NCBI GenBank assembly: GCA_039808845.1
Contig: JBDHTS010000001.1
Location: forward strand, 1-49,993
Source of the DNA: JBDHTS01 sp039808845
GTDB lineage: Bacteria; Pseudomonadota; Alphaproteobacteria; Micavibrionales; Micavibrionaceae
DNA: 49,993 bases
Reading direction: 5' to 3'
Below are positions 25,701 to 33,460 of the stretch, one piece after another (the stretch's first letter is position 1; every line of letters starts with the position of its first letter). The notes under the pieces were generated by a model. It saw only the letters and a list, made by a program, of their open reading frames with translations. It did not search any database and was not told the origin of the DNA. The position numbers and the translations under genes are program-made.

Positions 25701-26857
25701 AAGAACGGATGATTCGCAACGCCTGCTGCTATACCGCCTGCCTCCTTGCCGCGATCCTGTGGTGCGGCAAGGGAGCATATGCGCAGGAGAGTCAGATCAA
25801 AGGCTTCAAGGATTTGCCAAGCTATATGAAAGAAGCAAACTTGGCCGAATTTGAAAAGGCGACAGAGCTGATCGAAGAAAAACCGAGGGGCGATCGTTTC
25901 CTGGAATTCGAGGTCCGCATACCGAAAAACTGGAAACGCGTCGGGGAGCGCATCGACGACAGCGACGTCAATAACGGAGGGGATGTCAAATTATCCCGCA
26001 GGATTCTGGGCAGGCTGGTCAAATACTACGGGGCGGGGACTTTTGCCGCTCCCAGCCATTTCGACGTTCAGGCTATCGAGCTGGACCAGCAGATCACCGC
26101 CAAAAACTGGTTTCTCGGCTATCTGCAATCCAACAGCTATACTTTGCAGGGCCTCAAAGTGTTCAACAATCAGAAAGTCGAGGCGCTCTATGTCCTGGTT
26201 GAGGACGCCGTTTCCTATGTCGTGCGCACGACCGCCACCATTAACGGCCCCCGCATGGTCCTGGCGTCCTATTACCTGCCTGAGGAAGCATGGATGAAGG
26301 AGCGGGCGCTTCAGGAATACGTTCTGGGCTCGTTCAGGTTTCTTGAGCCGGAGCAGGTCAAGCTTCAGCCGACAAGGACCTATACATTCCTGGACCTGCT
26401 CAGGTTCGACTATCCGTCATCCTGGAGGCTTCTTGCCCCCGACATCAACAACATCGACAGCATGAACGTCCGCCTGGTCAATTCCAAGGACACAAAGACC
26501 CTTGTCGGAGAGATAAATGCAAGGATCGTTTCGACGGAGCTGGAGACGTCCCTGCCTCAGGAGCTCAACCTGCTCAAGGAGAACATCATGAGCATGGGTC
26601 TTGAAGTGGGGGAACTGCTCGAAACGCCGGCCAATTATAAATTCCAGCCCCAGGTCACATTCGCGCGCGTCGAGGTCTATAACGCCAAGGCGCGCAGCAA
26701 CAATGTGCAGGATCACGAATACTGGCTGGCGGTGATGGCCGAGGACCGATATTACTACATCATCAGCATGCTCACGCCGTCCAGGGACAACGACTTCTAC
26801 AACTGGGCCTCGAACACCGAGGCGTTCCAGCTGATCATCGAGTCGATCCGCCCCTGA
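25697..26857 (+). CDS. Secreted protein with two similar PsbP/Mog1-like halves, unknown
   Basis: A 386-residue exported protein. The start at 25697 overlaps the thioesterase stop and opens a signal peptide (core YTACLLAAILWCGKGAYAQ). I recognise no named family. Two halves look alike. The first runs from FLEFEVRIPKNWKRVG to LQEYVLGSFRFLEP; the second from LDLLRFDYPSSWRLLAP to EAFQLIIESIRP. Each has an 'xxxxxPxxW' strand at its start, a middle strand describing an unpleasant-hydrophobic Tyr/Val run (YVVRTTATI and YYYIISMLT), and a closing helix with a short hydrophobic end. This pattern is seen in Mog1/PsbP-like domains, which is an inference. The gene converges on glnA. Confidence 0.6.
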   Translation: MKERMIRNACCYTACLLAAILWCGKGAYAQESQIKGFKDLPSYMKEANLAEFEKATELIEEKPRGDRFLEFEVRIPKNWKRVGERIDDSDVNNGGDVKLSRRILGRLVKYYGAGTFAAPSHFDVQAIELDQQITAKNWFLGYLQSNSYTLQGLKVFNNQKVEALYVLVEDAVSYVVRTTATINGPRMVLASYYLPEEAWMKERALQEYVLGSFRFLEPEQVKLQPTRTYTFLDLLRFDYPSSWRLLAPDINNIDSMNVRLVNSKDTKTLVGEINARIVSTELETSLPQELNLLKENIMSMGLEVGELLETPANYKFQPQVTFARVEVYNAKARSNNVQDHEYWLAVMAEDRYYYIISMLTPSRDNDFYNWASNTEAFQLIIESIRP

Positions 26858-26870
26858 ACGGCATTTTCCC

Positions 26871-28304
26871 TTACGACGAGTAGTACATATAGAATTCGAT
26901 CGGATGCGGACGGGTTTCGAACATCTCTATCTCTTCCATCTTCAGGTCGAAATAGCCCTCGATCATGTCGGTCGTGAACACGCCGCCCTTCAGCAGGAAT
27001 TCGTGATCCCGGCGCAGGGACTCGACCGCTTCGCGCAGCGAACCGCAGACGGTCGGGACTTTTTCCAGCTCTTCGGGCGGCAGTTCGTAAAGGTTTTTAT
27101 CCATTGCCTCGCCTGGATCGGTCTTGTTCTGGATACCGTCCAGACCGGCCATCAGCATTGCGCTGTAGGCCAGGTAGGGGTTCGCCAGCGGATCGGGGAA
27201 GCGCACTTCGACGCGTTTCGCCTTGGGCGACGATGTGAACGGAATCCGGCAGGAAGCCGAGCGGTTCCGTGACGAATACGCCAGCAGAACGGGTGCTTCG
27301 TAGCCAGGCACCAGGCGCTTGTAGCTGTTGGTCGTCGGGTTCGTGAAGGCGTTCAGGGCGCGCGCGTGCCTGATGATGCCGCCGATATACCACAGGCATT
27401 CCTGGGAAAGGCCGGCATATTTGTCGCCCGCGAAGAGGGGTTTGCCGCCACGCCATAACGACTGGTGCACGTGCATGCCCGAGCCGTTGTCGCCATAGAT
27501 CGGTTTTGGCATGAAGGTCGCGGTCTTGCCATAGGCATGGGCAACGTTCAAAACCACATATTTGTAGAGCTGCATGTTGTCGGCGCAGTTGACGAGGGTG
27601 GAGAACTTGATCCCCAGCTCATGCTGGCTGGCGGCGACTTCATGATGATGTTTCTCGACCGGCACGCCCATCGCGCGCATGACCGTCACCATCTCGCCGC
27701 GCAGGTCGAACCCGCTGTCGACCGGCGTTTCGGGGAAATAACCGCCCTTCACGCGCGGGCGGTGGCCCATGTTGCCGTTTTCGTATTCCTTGCCGCTGTT
27801 GTACGGACCTTCTTCGCTATCGATGCGGACACCGATGTGATGGCTGTCGGAATGGATGCGGATGTCGTCGAAGACGAAGAATTCGGCTTCGGGGCCGAAA
27901 TAGGCCGTATCCGCGATCCCCGTCGTCTGAAGATAGTTTTCCGCCGCCTTGGCGATGGAACGGGGATCCCGGTTGTAAGGCTTGCCGCTGACCGGATCCA
28001 GAATATCGCACATGATTTCGAGCGTGGACTGAACGGCGAACGGATCCATGGCGATGCGCCCGGCGTCGGGCAAAAGCTGCATGTCGGATTCATTGATGGC
28101 CTTCCAGCCGGCGATGGAGGAAGCATCGAACATCAGGCCGTCTTTCAACGTGCCTTCGTCAAGCATGTCCATATGGAAAGTAACATGATGACGCTTGCCG
28201 CGGGGATCGGTAAATTTGCAATTGATATAATCGATTTCCCTGTCCCTGCAGATTTTCAGGACATCGGCGTAAGTCTTGGCTTTCAACAGATTGGAGTCCG
28301 ACAT
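26871..28304 (-). CDS. glnA: Glutamine synthetase, type I
   Basis: Makes glutamine from glutamate, ammonia and ATP. The start at 28304 (MSDSNLLKAKTYADVLKICR) is preferred to an in-frame start 123 bases upstream, because GGAAGG lies just before it and the extension is unlike the family. At 477 residues it is a normal GSI-beta subunit. Landmarks are MFDASSIAGWKAINESDM, YFGPEAEFFVFDDI, VEKHHHEVAASQHELGIKF, NGSGMHVHQSLW and NPTTNSYKRLVPGYEAPVLL. The adenylylation-site Tyr lies in DKNLYELPPEE, so GlnE-type control is expected. glnB, the usual upstream partner, is not adjacent, and I found no convincing sigma-54 promoter. Confidence 0.96.
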   Translation of the reverse strand: MSDSNLLKAKTYADVLKICRDREIDYINCKFTDPRGKRHHVTFHMDMLDEGTLKDGLMFDASSIAGWKAINESDMQLLPDAGRIAMDPFAVQSTLEIMCDILDPVSGKPYNRDPRSIAKAAENYLQTTGIADTAYFGPEAEFFVFDDIRIHSDSHHIGVRIDSEEGPYNSGKEYENGNMGHRPRVKGGYFPETPVDSGFDLRGEMVTVMRAMGVPVEKHHHEVAASQHELGIKFSTLVNCADNMQLYKYVVLNVAHAYGKTATFMPKPIYGDNGSGMHVHQSLWRGGKPLFAGDKYAGLSQECLWYIGGIIRHARALNAFTNPTTNSYKRLVPGYEAPVLLAYSSRNRSASCRIPFTSSPKAKRVEVRFPDPLANPYLAYSAMLMAGLDGIQNKTDPGEAMDKNLYELPPEELEKVPTVCGSLREAVESLRRDHEFLLKGGVFTTDMIEGYFDLKMEEIEMFETRPHPIEFYMYYSS

Positions 28305-28476
28305 ATATAACCTTCCGGGTTTTGCAGTGCACCTATGTGAAAAGTGCAGATCAGTTATGAAGACAGCGCGAAAATAGCACCGTTTCGGAAACCGGACAAT
28401 ATGACGGCGGAAATTTTTTAATCCCATGAAACCCTTGACCGTCCGCCGATCCGGGGTTTAAAAGAATTTTCCACAT

Positions 28477-28553
28477 GGCGACCGTAGCTCAGCTGGTAGA
28501 GCACTCGGTTGTGGTCCGAGTTGTCGCGGGTTCAAGCCCCGTCGGTCGCCCCA
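28477..28553 (+). tRNA. tRNA-His (GTG), with encoded G-1 and C73
   Basis: Acceptor strands GCGACCG and CGGTCGC pair, preceded by an encoded G (28477) facing C73 (28550), with CCA at 28551-28553. The anticodon arm CTCGG-TTGTGGT-CCGAG gives GTG. The G-1:C73 pair is the ancestral histidine identity element, which several alphaproteobacterial orders have lost. Confidence 0.96.
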
Positions 28554-28579
28554 CCCTGCTTCGCTAAAGCTTCGCAGGG
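28554..28579 (+). repeat. Hairpin directly after tRNA-His
   Basis: CCCTGC (28554-28559) pairs with GCAGGG (28574-28579) across a TTCG...CTTCG-containing loop, starting with the first base after CCA. It is related in position and flavour to the hairpins after tRNA-Leu and tRNA-Val(CAC). The following 190 bases up to 28768 hold no gene I can support. Confidence 0.5.
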
Positions 28580-28767
28580 CGGAGGGGAGGTACACGTTCG
28601 CCCGGAGACGGTTCTGGCCATGATTTTTCTTCGAAAACTATTTTCTTCAGAGTCGCTGGCTTCCAAAGATAGAGTTGTTATAGACGGTGGTTTTGCCGGA
28701 GCGTTTGCGTTTCCGCTAGAACGGACGAAAAAGCCCGGGACTGATTCCAGGAAGCCAAGAGAAAAGC

Positions 28768-29625
28768 ATGTCCCTCCCAAGGGCAATGCAAATGACTATA
28801 CCCTATAACAGTCCCTCGCTTTGGCGGGGCGTTCTGCCATGGCCGCCGCAAGGTGAATTTCATAAATATGACAGAGGGCAGGTTGTTGTCGCTGGCGGCA
28901 CGGTGATGACAGGTGCGGCTCGTCTGGCCGCACAGGCCGCGATGAGGATCGGGGCCGGAATCTGCATTGTCGCGGCTCAGCCTTCCATTCTTCCGATTTA
29001 TCAAGCCAGCCTGATTCATGTCATTTCAAAGGCTGTCAAGGACTTATCTGAAATTATCCACTTAATAAACGATACATACCGTAACATAATTGTGATTGGG
29101 CCTGGAATAGGGCAAAATGACGCTCAGATGCTGCGTCAGCATATTCTAAGTCTTTTAAACACAAAGATTCCTGTGGTTCTGGACGCCGATGCGATTACAG
29201 CGTTCCAAGAGAGTCCTAAAGAGCTGTTTTCGGCGCTTCATAAAGATTGTGTTCTGACGCCGCATGCGGGGGAATTTATCCGTCTTTTTCCCGATATGGG
29301 AAAAGAGGCGCCCCCTCACGAAAAGGCATTGTCGGCGGCCAAGATATGCGGCTGTACCGTTCTTCTGAAAGGCCAGGAAACGGCGATAGCATTTTCCGAA
29401 AAAATCGTGATCAACACGCATGCCACGCCCTGGCTGGCGACGGCGGGAGCGGGGGATGTGCTGGCCGGGATGACCGCAGGGCTGATGGCGCAGGGGATGG
29501 CAGGATTCGATGCCGCCTGCGCCGCAGCATGGCTGCATGGCGAGGCCGGCCTGCGGTTCGGGCCGGGGCTGGTGGCGCCCGACCTTGTCGATATTCTGCC
29601 TGAAATCATGCGGGATTTCGCTTGA
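28768..29625 (+). CDS. nnrD: ADP-dependent NAD(P)H-hydrate dehydratase, stand-alone NnrD
   Basis: Repairs hydrated NAD(P)H by ATP- or ADP-driven dehydration. The 285 residues form a ribokinase-like fold with RGQVVVAGGTVMTGAARLAA, RIGAGICIVA, IVIGPGIGQND, VVLDADAITAF, LTPHAGEF, VLLKGQETAIA and ATAGAGDVLAGMTAGLMAQG, the conserved GAGD being the catalytic/anion-hole region. The epimerase half (NnrE), fused in E. coli, is absent. The start is uncertain: ATGs at 28768, 28786 and 28792 are all in frame, and none has a strong ribosome-binding site. The first third has lower GC than the rest. It sits between tRNA-His and tRNA-Leu. Confidence 0.9.
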   Translation: MSLPRAMQMTIPYNSPSLWRGVLPWPPQGEFHKYDRGQVVVAGGTVMTGAARLAAQAAMRIGAGICIVAAQPSILPIYQASLIHVISKAVKDLSEIIHLINDTYRNIIVIGPGIGQNDAQMLRQHILSLLNTKIPVVLDADAITAFQESPKELFSALHKDCVLTPHAGEFIRLFPDMGKEAPPHEKALSAAKICGCTVLLKGQETAIAFSEKIVINTHATPWLATAGAGDVLAGMTAGLMAQGMAGFDAACAAAWLHGEAGLRFGPGLVAPDLVDILPEIMRDFA

Positions 29626-29666
29626 ACTCCTATCGGTTTTCTGGTTTCTCATAGGGCCGGAACATT

Positions 29667-29751
29667 GCGGATGTGGCGGAACTGGCAGACGCACCAGATT
29701 TAGGTTCTGGCGGGGCAACCCGTGGGGGTTCGAGTCCCTTCATCCGCACCA
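29667..29751 (+). tRNA. tRNA-Leu (TAG)
   Basis: An 85-nt class II tRNA with a long variable arm. Acceptor strands GCGGATG and CATCCGC pair, the discriminator is A and CCA is encoded (29749-29751). The anticodon arm CCAGA-TTTAGGT-TCTGG gives TAG. It is followed at once by a UUCG-loop hairpin. Confidence 0.96.
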
Positions 29752-29785
29752 GCCTCCGCCCTGCCGGGCTTCGGCTCGGCAGGCC
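29752..29785 (+). repeat. Post-tRNA UUCG-loop hairpin, copy after tRNA-Leu
   Basis: CCTGCCGGGC and GCTCGGCAGG form a 10-bp stem (one G-T pair) closed by a TTCG tetraloop, beginning a few bases after CCA. A near-identical sequence follows tRNA-Val(CAC) at 41073-41105. It may stabilise or help process the 3' end, or act as terminator; there is no long T run. Confidence 0.7.
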
Positions 29786-29846
29786 ATATATGGGTTCATT
29801 GAACCGTTTTAGACACGATTTTGAAAAGAAAAGAGACGAACAAACG

Positions 29847-31277
29847 ATGCAAGTCAAGGAACTGAAAAGCGAAGGTCTGGTCCGCGAACTGGAAGTGGTG
29901 CTGCCCGCCAATGAGATCGGGCGCCGCGTGGACGAACGCCTTAAAGATTATGCGAAGAGCGCCAGAATGCCCGGTTTCCGCCCCGGCAAGGTGCCCGCTC
30001 AGGTTTTGAAGCAGCGTTATGGCCGCGCCGTTCTGGGCGAGGTTCTGGAGTCCGCCGTGAACGACACGACGCAGAAGGTGCTGCAGGACAAGGGCCTGCG
30101 CCCGGCGATCCAGCCGAAAATCGAAGTGAAGGAATTCGACGAGGGCAAGGATCTGAAATACACGATGGAAGTCGAACTGCTTCCCGAATTCGAGGTCACG
30201 GATCTTAAATCCCTTAAATTGACGAAGCCGGTCGTCAAAGCCGATGCGGCGGCCGTCGGCGAAGCGCTGGAGCGCATCGCCAAGAACAACCGCGACACCA
30301 AAAAGATCGAGACCGGGCGCGCTTCCAAAAAGGGCGATGTCATCCTGATGGATTTTCATGGCCGGACGAAGGCAGACAACAAGCCGCACCCCGGCATGCA
30401 TGCGCACGGCCACAAGCTGGAACTTGGCAGCGGCCAGTTCATTCCCGGCTTCGAGGACCAGCTGACCGGCAGGAAGGCGGGCGAGAAGGTCGAGGTTCAT
30501 GTAACCTTCCCCGAAGTCTACCATTCCGAGGAACTCGCGGGCCAGGATGCGATCTTCGACGTCGATATTCATGAGATCCACGAACCGGCGGACGCCGCGA
30601 TCGACGACGATTTCGCCAAGAAGCTGGGCTTTGACGACCTGACGGCGCTGAAAGGCGCGGTCGAGAAGCAGATGCAGTCGGAATACGACCAGCAGAGCCG
30701 CATGAAACTGAAGCGCAGCCTGCTGGACGCGCTGGACGACGCGCACAGCTTCGCCGTGCCGCAGGGCATGCTGGACCTCGAATTCCAGAACATCCAGCAG
30801 CAGATCCGGCTTGAGCGCCAGAATGAAGTGAAGGACGGCAAGCTGGACCTGACCGATGAGGAGATGGAAGAGCTTCGCGCGATTGCCGAGCGCCGCGTGC
30901 GTCTTGGCCTGGTCCTCTCGGAAATCGGCCGCCAGAACAATATCCAGATCACGGACCAGGAATTGCAGCGCGCGGTGATCGCCGAGGCGCAACGCTATCC
31001 CGGCCAGGAAGCGGTGGTGTTCGATTACTACCGCAAGAACCGCCAGGCGCTCGACGCCCTGCGCGCGCCGGTGTTCGAGGACAAGATGGTCGATTTCATC
31101 AGCCAGCTGGCCACGATCGAGGAAAAGCCGGTCTCTGTTGAAGAACTGACCGCAGAAGAGGATGAAGAATCCTATCTGGAACGGAAGAAGGGCGGCAAAA
31201 AAGGCAAGGCAAAATCCGCCGCAGCCGATGAAGGCAAAAAAGCCTCAGGCGCGAAAAAAGCTTCCAAAAAGGAATAA
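29847..31277 (+). CDS. tig: Trigger factor (ribosome-associated chaperone and prolyl isomerase)
   Basis: Binds nascent chains at the ribosome exit and isomerises prolyl bonds. The start at 29847 (MQVKELKSEGLVRELEVVLP) is set by the family; the frame is open further upstream through tRNA-Leu, which cannot be coding. 476 residues. The ribosome-binding signature MPGFRPGKVPAQVLKQRYG is intact. The FKBP-like domain includes GDVILMDFHGRTKADNK, LELGSGQFIPGFEDQLTG and VHVTFPEVYHSEELAGQ. The C-terminal helical domain follows, then a Lys/Ala-rich tail (KKGGKKGKAKSAAADEGKK). A partial, frameshifted copy of its last 70 codons lies about 1.1 kb downstream. Its normal neighbour clpP is displaced by 3.8 kb of inserted genes. 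Confidence 0.95.
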   Translation: MQVKELKSEGLVRELEVVLPANEIGRRVDERLKDYAKSARMPGFRPGKVPAQVLKQRYGRAVLGEVLESAVNDTTQKVLQDKGLRPAIQPKIEVKEFDEGKDLKYTMEVELLPEFEVTDLKSLKLTKPVVKADAAAVGEALERIAKNNRDTKKIETGRASKKGDVILMDFHGRTKADNKPHPGMHAHGHKLELGSGQFIPGFEDQLTGRKAGEKVEVHVTFPEVYHSEELAGQDAIFDVDIHEIHEPADAAIDDDFAKKLGFDDLTALKGAVEKQMQSEYDQQSRMKLKRSLLDALDDAHSFAVPQGMLDLEFQNIQQQIRLERQNEVKDGKLDLTDEEMEELRAIAERRVRLGLVLSEIGRQNNIQITDQELQRAVIAEAQRYPGQEAVVFDYYRKNRQALDALRAPVFEDKMVDFISQLATIEEKPVSVEELTAEEDEESYLERKKGGKKGKAKSAAADEGKKASGAKKASKKE

Positions 31278-31380
31278 TCAACCGGCCTTCGGACAAACCG
31301 TCTCTTGGGATGTGGTTTGCCTGGGTCGATGGTAGTGTGCCGGTTTGAAAGATGCGACATGCCCGCGCTCAATCCGTTTT

Positions 31381-31505
31381 CCTCTTCCTGTGTGGCGGGA
31401 GGGGGGAGCCAGAGGGGGGAGGGCTGCCTTGAAAATCGGTAAAGATTCAGAGATTTAAGAAAGCCCTCCCTCCTTAATCATCCCTCCCGAAGACGGGAGG
31501 GATGA
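31381..31505. repeat. G/C-rich imperfect inverted repeat downstream of tig
   Basis: The 329-base gap after tig contains purine-rich GGCGGGAGGGGGGAGCC and GGGGGAGGGCT on the left and AAGCCCTCCCTCC plus a perfect hairpin CCCTCCCG-AAGA-CGGGAGGG (31482-31501) on the right. The arms GGAGGGCT and AGCCCTCC can pair across the spacer. It resembles the two-hairpin elements elsewhere but is not a clean copy. No gene is visible in the gap. Confidence 0.5.
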
Positions 31506-31606
31506 GATAAAAAAGATCCGCGAGCATAGATCCGCATTCAAAACGATCCACGACCCAATCGGTGCAAAGATTGCTCGCCTGGCAAGATTGGTGTATTTTC
31601 ATATTG

Positions 31607-32326
31607 ATGAAATTGAGGATACCGCAGGATCAGCTGGAATTTTATCCAGCCCCATTATCATGTCGGCAGACATTTAATGGCAGAAGCGACCTGCTTTCAA
31701 ATTTCAACTGCCTGAATTATGCCCTCGATTATTGGGAGCATGCCTGGGCCAGGCCAGACACATTTTCAGCCCGGATTGGCTATGAACGAAGTTTGGCCAG
31801 CACCTATCGCAAAGGCGGTGATCCGGAATGGGCATTGCGCAATCCCCATCGCCGCCATTTGACGATTGACTTCAAGAAGCATGTCACAGAACACTGGAAA
31901 GACGTTATTGATTTCACTGACGATAAAGTTCTGGATCCGTTTTTTCGCGATTGTGCAGGCGCTGGTCTTATCCCTGTAAAGCGGCCGGTCACGGCAGGGG
32001 GATACAGGCTGATCGCGCACATTCAGGACAAGTATTTATTAAAACGCCATGAGGAAACCCTGGGGATGCAGGGTAAAGACGCGCACTGGATCCGGCTCGA
32101 CAGGGATGGATATTGGACCGAGAAGTTCGGGGATGGAGATATACAGGCGTTTAAATCGGGCGCAGGCCAAAATGTCATCCTGCCCCATATAGAACTGGCT
32201 CCGGATCGTGACGATCAAAAGTATATTTTCGTTCAATATTATCTTGCGCCGGTTGATATTCATCACCGGAAACCGTCCGTTCTTCCTTTTGCAAAACGCC
32301 CCATCGTTCTTGAGCTTTGTGACTAG
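31607..32326 (+). CDS. Accessory protein with papain/NlpC-P60-like Cys/His pattern
   Basis: A 239-residue lower-GC gene. The frame is open from 31562, but MKLRIPQDQLEFYPAPL at 31607 is the best start; no ribosome-binding site is visible, and a weak TTGCTC/TATTTT promoter (31571-31599) would make the message leaderless. Visible features are NFNCLNYALDYW (Cys35), then GAGLIPVKRPVTAGGYRLIA, then DAHWIRLDRDGYWTEKFGDG (His160, Trp161). The order N-C-x-x-Y-A-L, later a glycine-rich strand, then H-W-x-R-x-D-x-D-G-x-W, resembles a group of small papain-fold proteins I know from bacteria and phages. That match is from memory of the pattern, not a search. There is no signal peptide. It sits between intact tig and a broken tig tail. 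Confidence 0.6.
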   Translation: MKLRIPQDQLEFYPAPLSCRQTFNGRSDLLSNFNCLNYALDYWEHAWARPDTFSARIGYERSLASTYRKGGDPEWALRNPHRRHLTIDFKKHVTEHWKDVIDFTDDKVLDPFFRDCAGAGLIPVKRPVTAGGYRLIAHIQDKYLLKRHEETLGMQGKDAHWIRLDRDGYWTEKFGDGDIQAFKSGAGQNVILPHIELAPDRDDQKYIFVQYYLAPVDIHHRKPSVLPFAKRPIVLELCD

Positions 32327-32336
32327 GACAGACCCT

Positions 32337-32562
32337 TGATGCGTTTCACGCCCGTCTTCGAAGACAAGATGGTTGATTTCATCAGCCAGCTGGCCGTAAT
32401 CGAGAAAAGCCCGTGACGGTCGAGGATCTGGCCGCCGAAGAGGATGAAGAGTCCTATCTGGAACGGAAGAAGGGTGGCAAATCTAAGGAAAAAACCACGA
32501 AATCAAAGAATAAAACCGAAAACCCATCAAAAAAGGCCGATTCCAAAGCTGCTAAAAAATAA
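32337..32562 (+). pseudogene. Duplicated, frameshifted 3' end of tig
   Basis: From about 32337 the DNA matches the end of tig (31059 onward): VFEDKMVDFISQLA is encoded in both, then GAGG in tig is GAG here. This one-base loss breaks the frame. In the next frame the match resumes with KPVTVEDLAAEEDEESYLER (tig has KPVSVEELTAEEDEESYLER), then the two Lys-rich tails diverge and the fragment ends at TAA 32560. Third-position differences and the changed tail show that it is not a recent exact duplication but a diverged allele of tig, left behind next to inserted DNA. Confidence 0.9.
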
Positions 32563-32635
32563 AAATTGACTCCAGCCATGGATTAACATTACCTTAATTT
32601 GAATGACAATATGAAAATTATAAAGAGGAACAGAA

Positions 32636-33226
32636 ATGGTTGCAGAAAAAATTAGAAATGCACTCACCGGCGCGGTTCTGGCTGGAGGAGTGGCGGTAAC
32701 GCCTGTCGTTGATGCCCGTGCTGAGTCTGTGAATCCTACGGGGAATATTTTAAAAGATACGTTGTCTGTAGTTCCTGCCGCTCTTCAAAACGCGGCCGAC
32801 CTCGTATGCGGACCGGGAGGTTATCCCGATCCCAAGGCGGTTGATTTGTTCTTAGGCGAAATAATGTGGGCGCAAAAGGAACAAGGAACGGAGGTCTCAC
32901 AAGAAGCTGGGATCTCAAGGGGCTCCTTATTGAGCGCATTCCCCGCAACTGCTTCGGCGATTGATGGTCTGAGGGCTCGTCTTGACGCGATTGTGGGGGG
33001 AGACCCTCGAATCCAAGCCCTCGAAAATCATGGCTCGCTTGATCCCAAGCGGCCTATGGATAACTGGCTCTTGGTTGATAAGGCCATGCATGCCGTATGC
33101 GACCATAGTGACGAACTCATCGGGGCTGTTCGTGAAACTATAGATGGTCTCGACACGGATAAAATTGGACATGAGCTGGGTCTGAGCAGGCCCACCGCGC
33201 CAAGACCGGCGCCCGGTGTTTCATAA
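32636..33226 (+). CDS. Secreted hypothetical protein, 196 residues
   Basis: I do not recognise this protein. The ATG has AGAGGAAC upstream. Residues 1-29 form a signal peptide (NALTGAVLAGGVAVTPVVDA, ending RAE). The mature part is helical with two Cys residues (DLVCGPGGYP and MHAVCDHS) that could form a disulfide in the periplasm. It ends in a Pro/Ala tail (SRPTAPRPAPGVS). It lies between the broken tig tail and the decayed clpP leader, that is, in the position a gene would have between tig and clpP. A TTGACT about 70 bases upstream may be a -35. A strong terminator follows. Composition is lower in GC than the core genes around it. Confidence 0.6.
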   Translation: MVAEKIRNALTGAVLAGGVAVTPVVDARAESVNPTGNILKDTLSVVPAALQNAADLVCGPGGYPDPKAVDLFLGEIMWAQKEQGTEVSQEAGISRGSLLSAFPATASAIDGLRARLDAIVGGDPRIQALENHGSLDPKRPMDNWLLVDKAMHAVCDHSDELIGAVRETIDGLDTDKIGHELGLSRPTAPRPAPGVS

Positions 33227-33265
33227 CTGTGAAGTGTACGCGATTTTACAGTTTTTATTTGTGCT

Positions 33266-33354
33266 CTTAAACAAACCGTATCCCTGTGATACGGTTTGTT
33301 CGTCTTTTTATTCTGGTAAACGGAGCGAGAGCGCAGCATGTACGAATGTGGCCC
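33266..33354 (+). pseudogene. Decayed copy of the clpP leader and first codons
   Basis: This stretch aligns with 34971-35062, the DNA just before and at the clpP start. Shared blocks include the hairpin ACAAACCG..ATC with GATACGGTTTGT, then TGTAAAC or TGGTAAAC followed by GAGC, AAGAGCGCAGC or GAGAGCGCAGC, and the start ATGTACGAA. After three codons this copy reads TGT GGC CCA TAG and the similarity stops. It is a truncated duplicate of the clpP 5' end, separated from the real gene by 1.7 kb containing the metallopeptidase-like gene. Confidence 0.85.
33270..33311 (+). terminator. Terminator after the 196-residue gene
   Basis: A 13-bp stem (33270-33282 with 33288-33300; core ACAAACCGTATC and GATACGGTTTGT) with a 5-base loop, then CGTCTTTTTATT. 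The homologous hairpin before clpP (34976-35004) has one mismatch and lacks the T run. Confidence 0.75.
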
Positions 33355-33460
33355 ATAGCGGGCCCTTGAATTTCCCTGTCTATTTTCATCTTTTTGGAAA
33401 ATATTGACAAGAAAAGCATGAAAGCTTAATGTTAATTATATGTAAAAACATAGATCATTT

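Noticed and set aside
28305..28440. Sigma-54 promoter before glnA
   Set aside because: No GG and GC dinucleotides with the required 10-base spacing occur in a recognisable -24/-12 context.
28509..28808. Open frame from tRNA-His into the NAD(P)HX dehydratase gene
   Set aside because: It begins inside a tRNA, has no ribosome-binding site, and overlaps the start of a well-supported gene.
29673..29846. Upstream in-frame extension of trigger factor
   Set aside because: It runs through tRNA-Leu and its hairpin; the family start at 29847 fits exactly.
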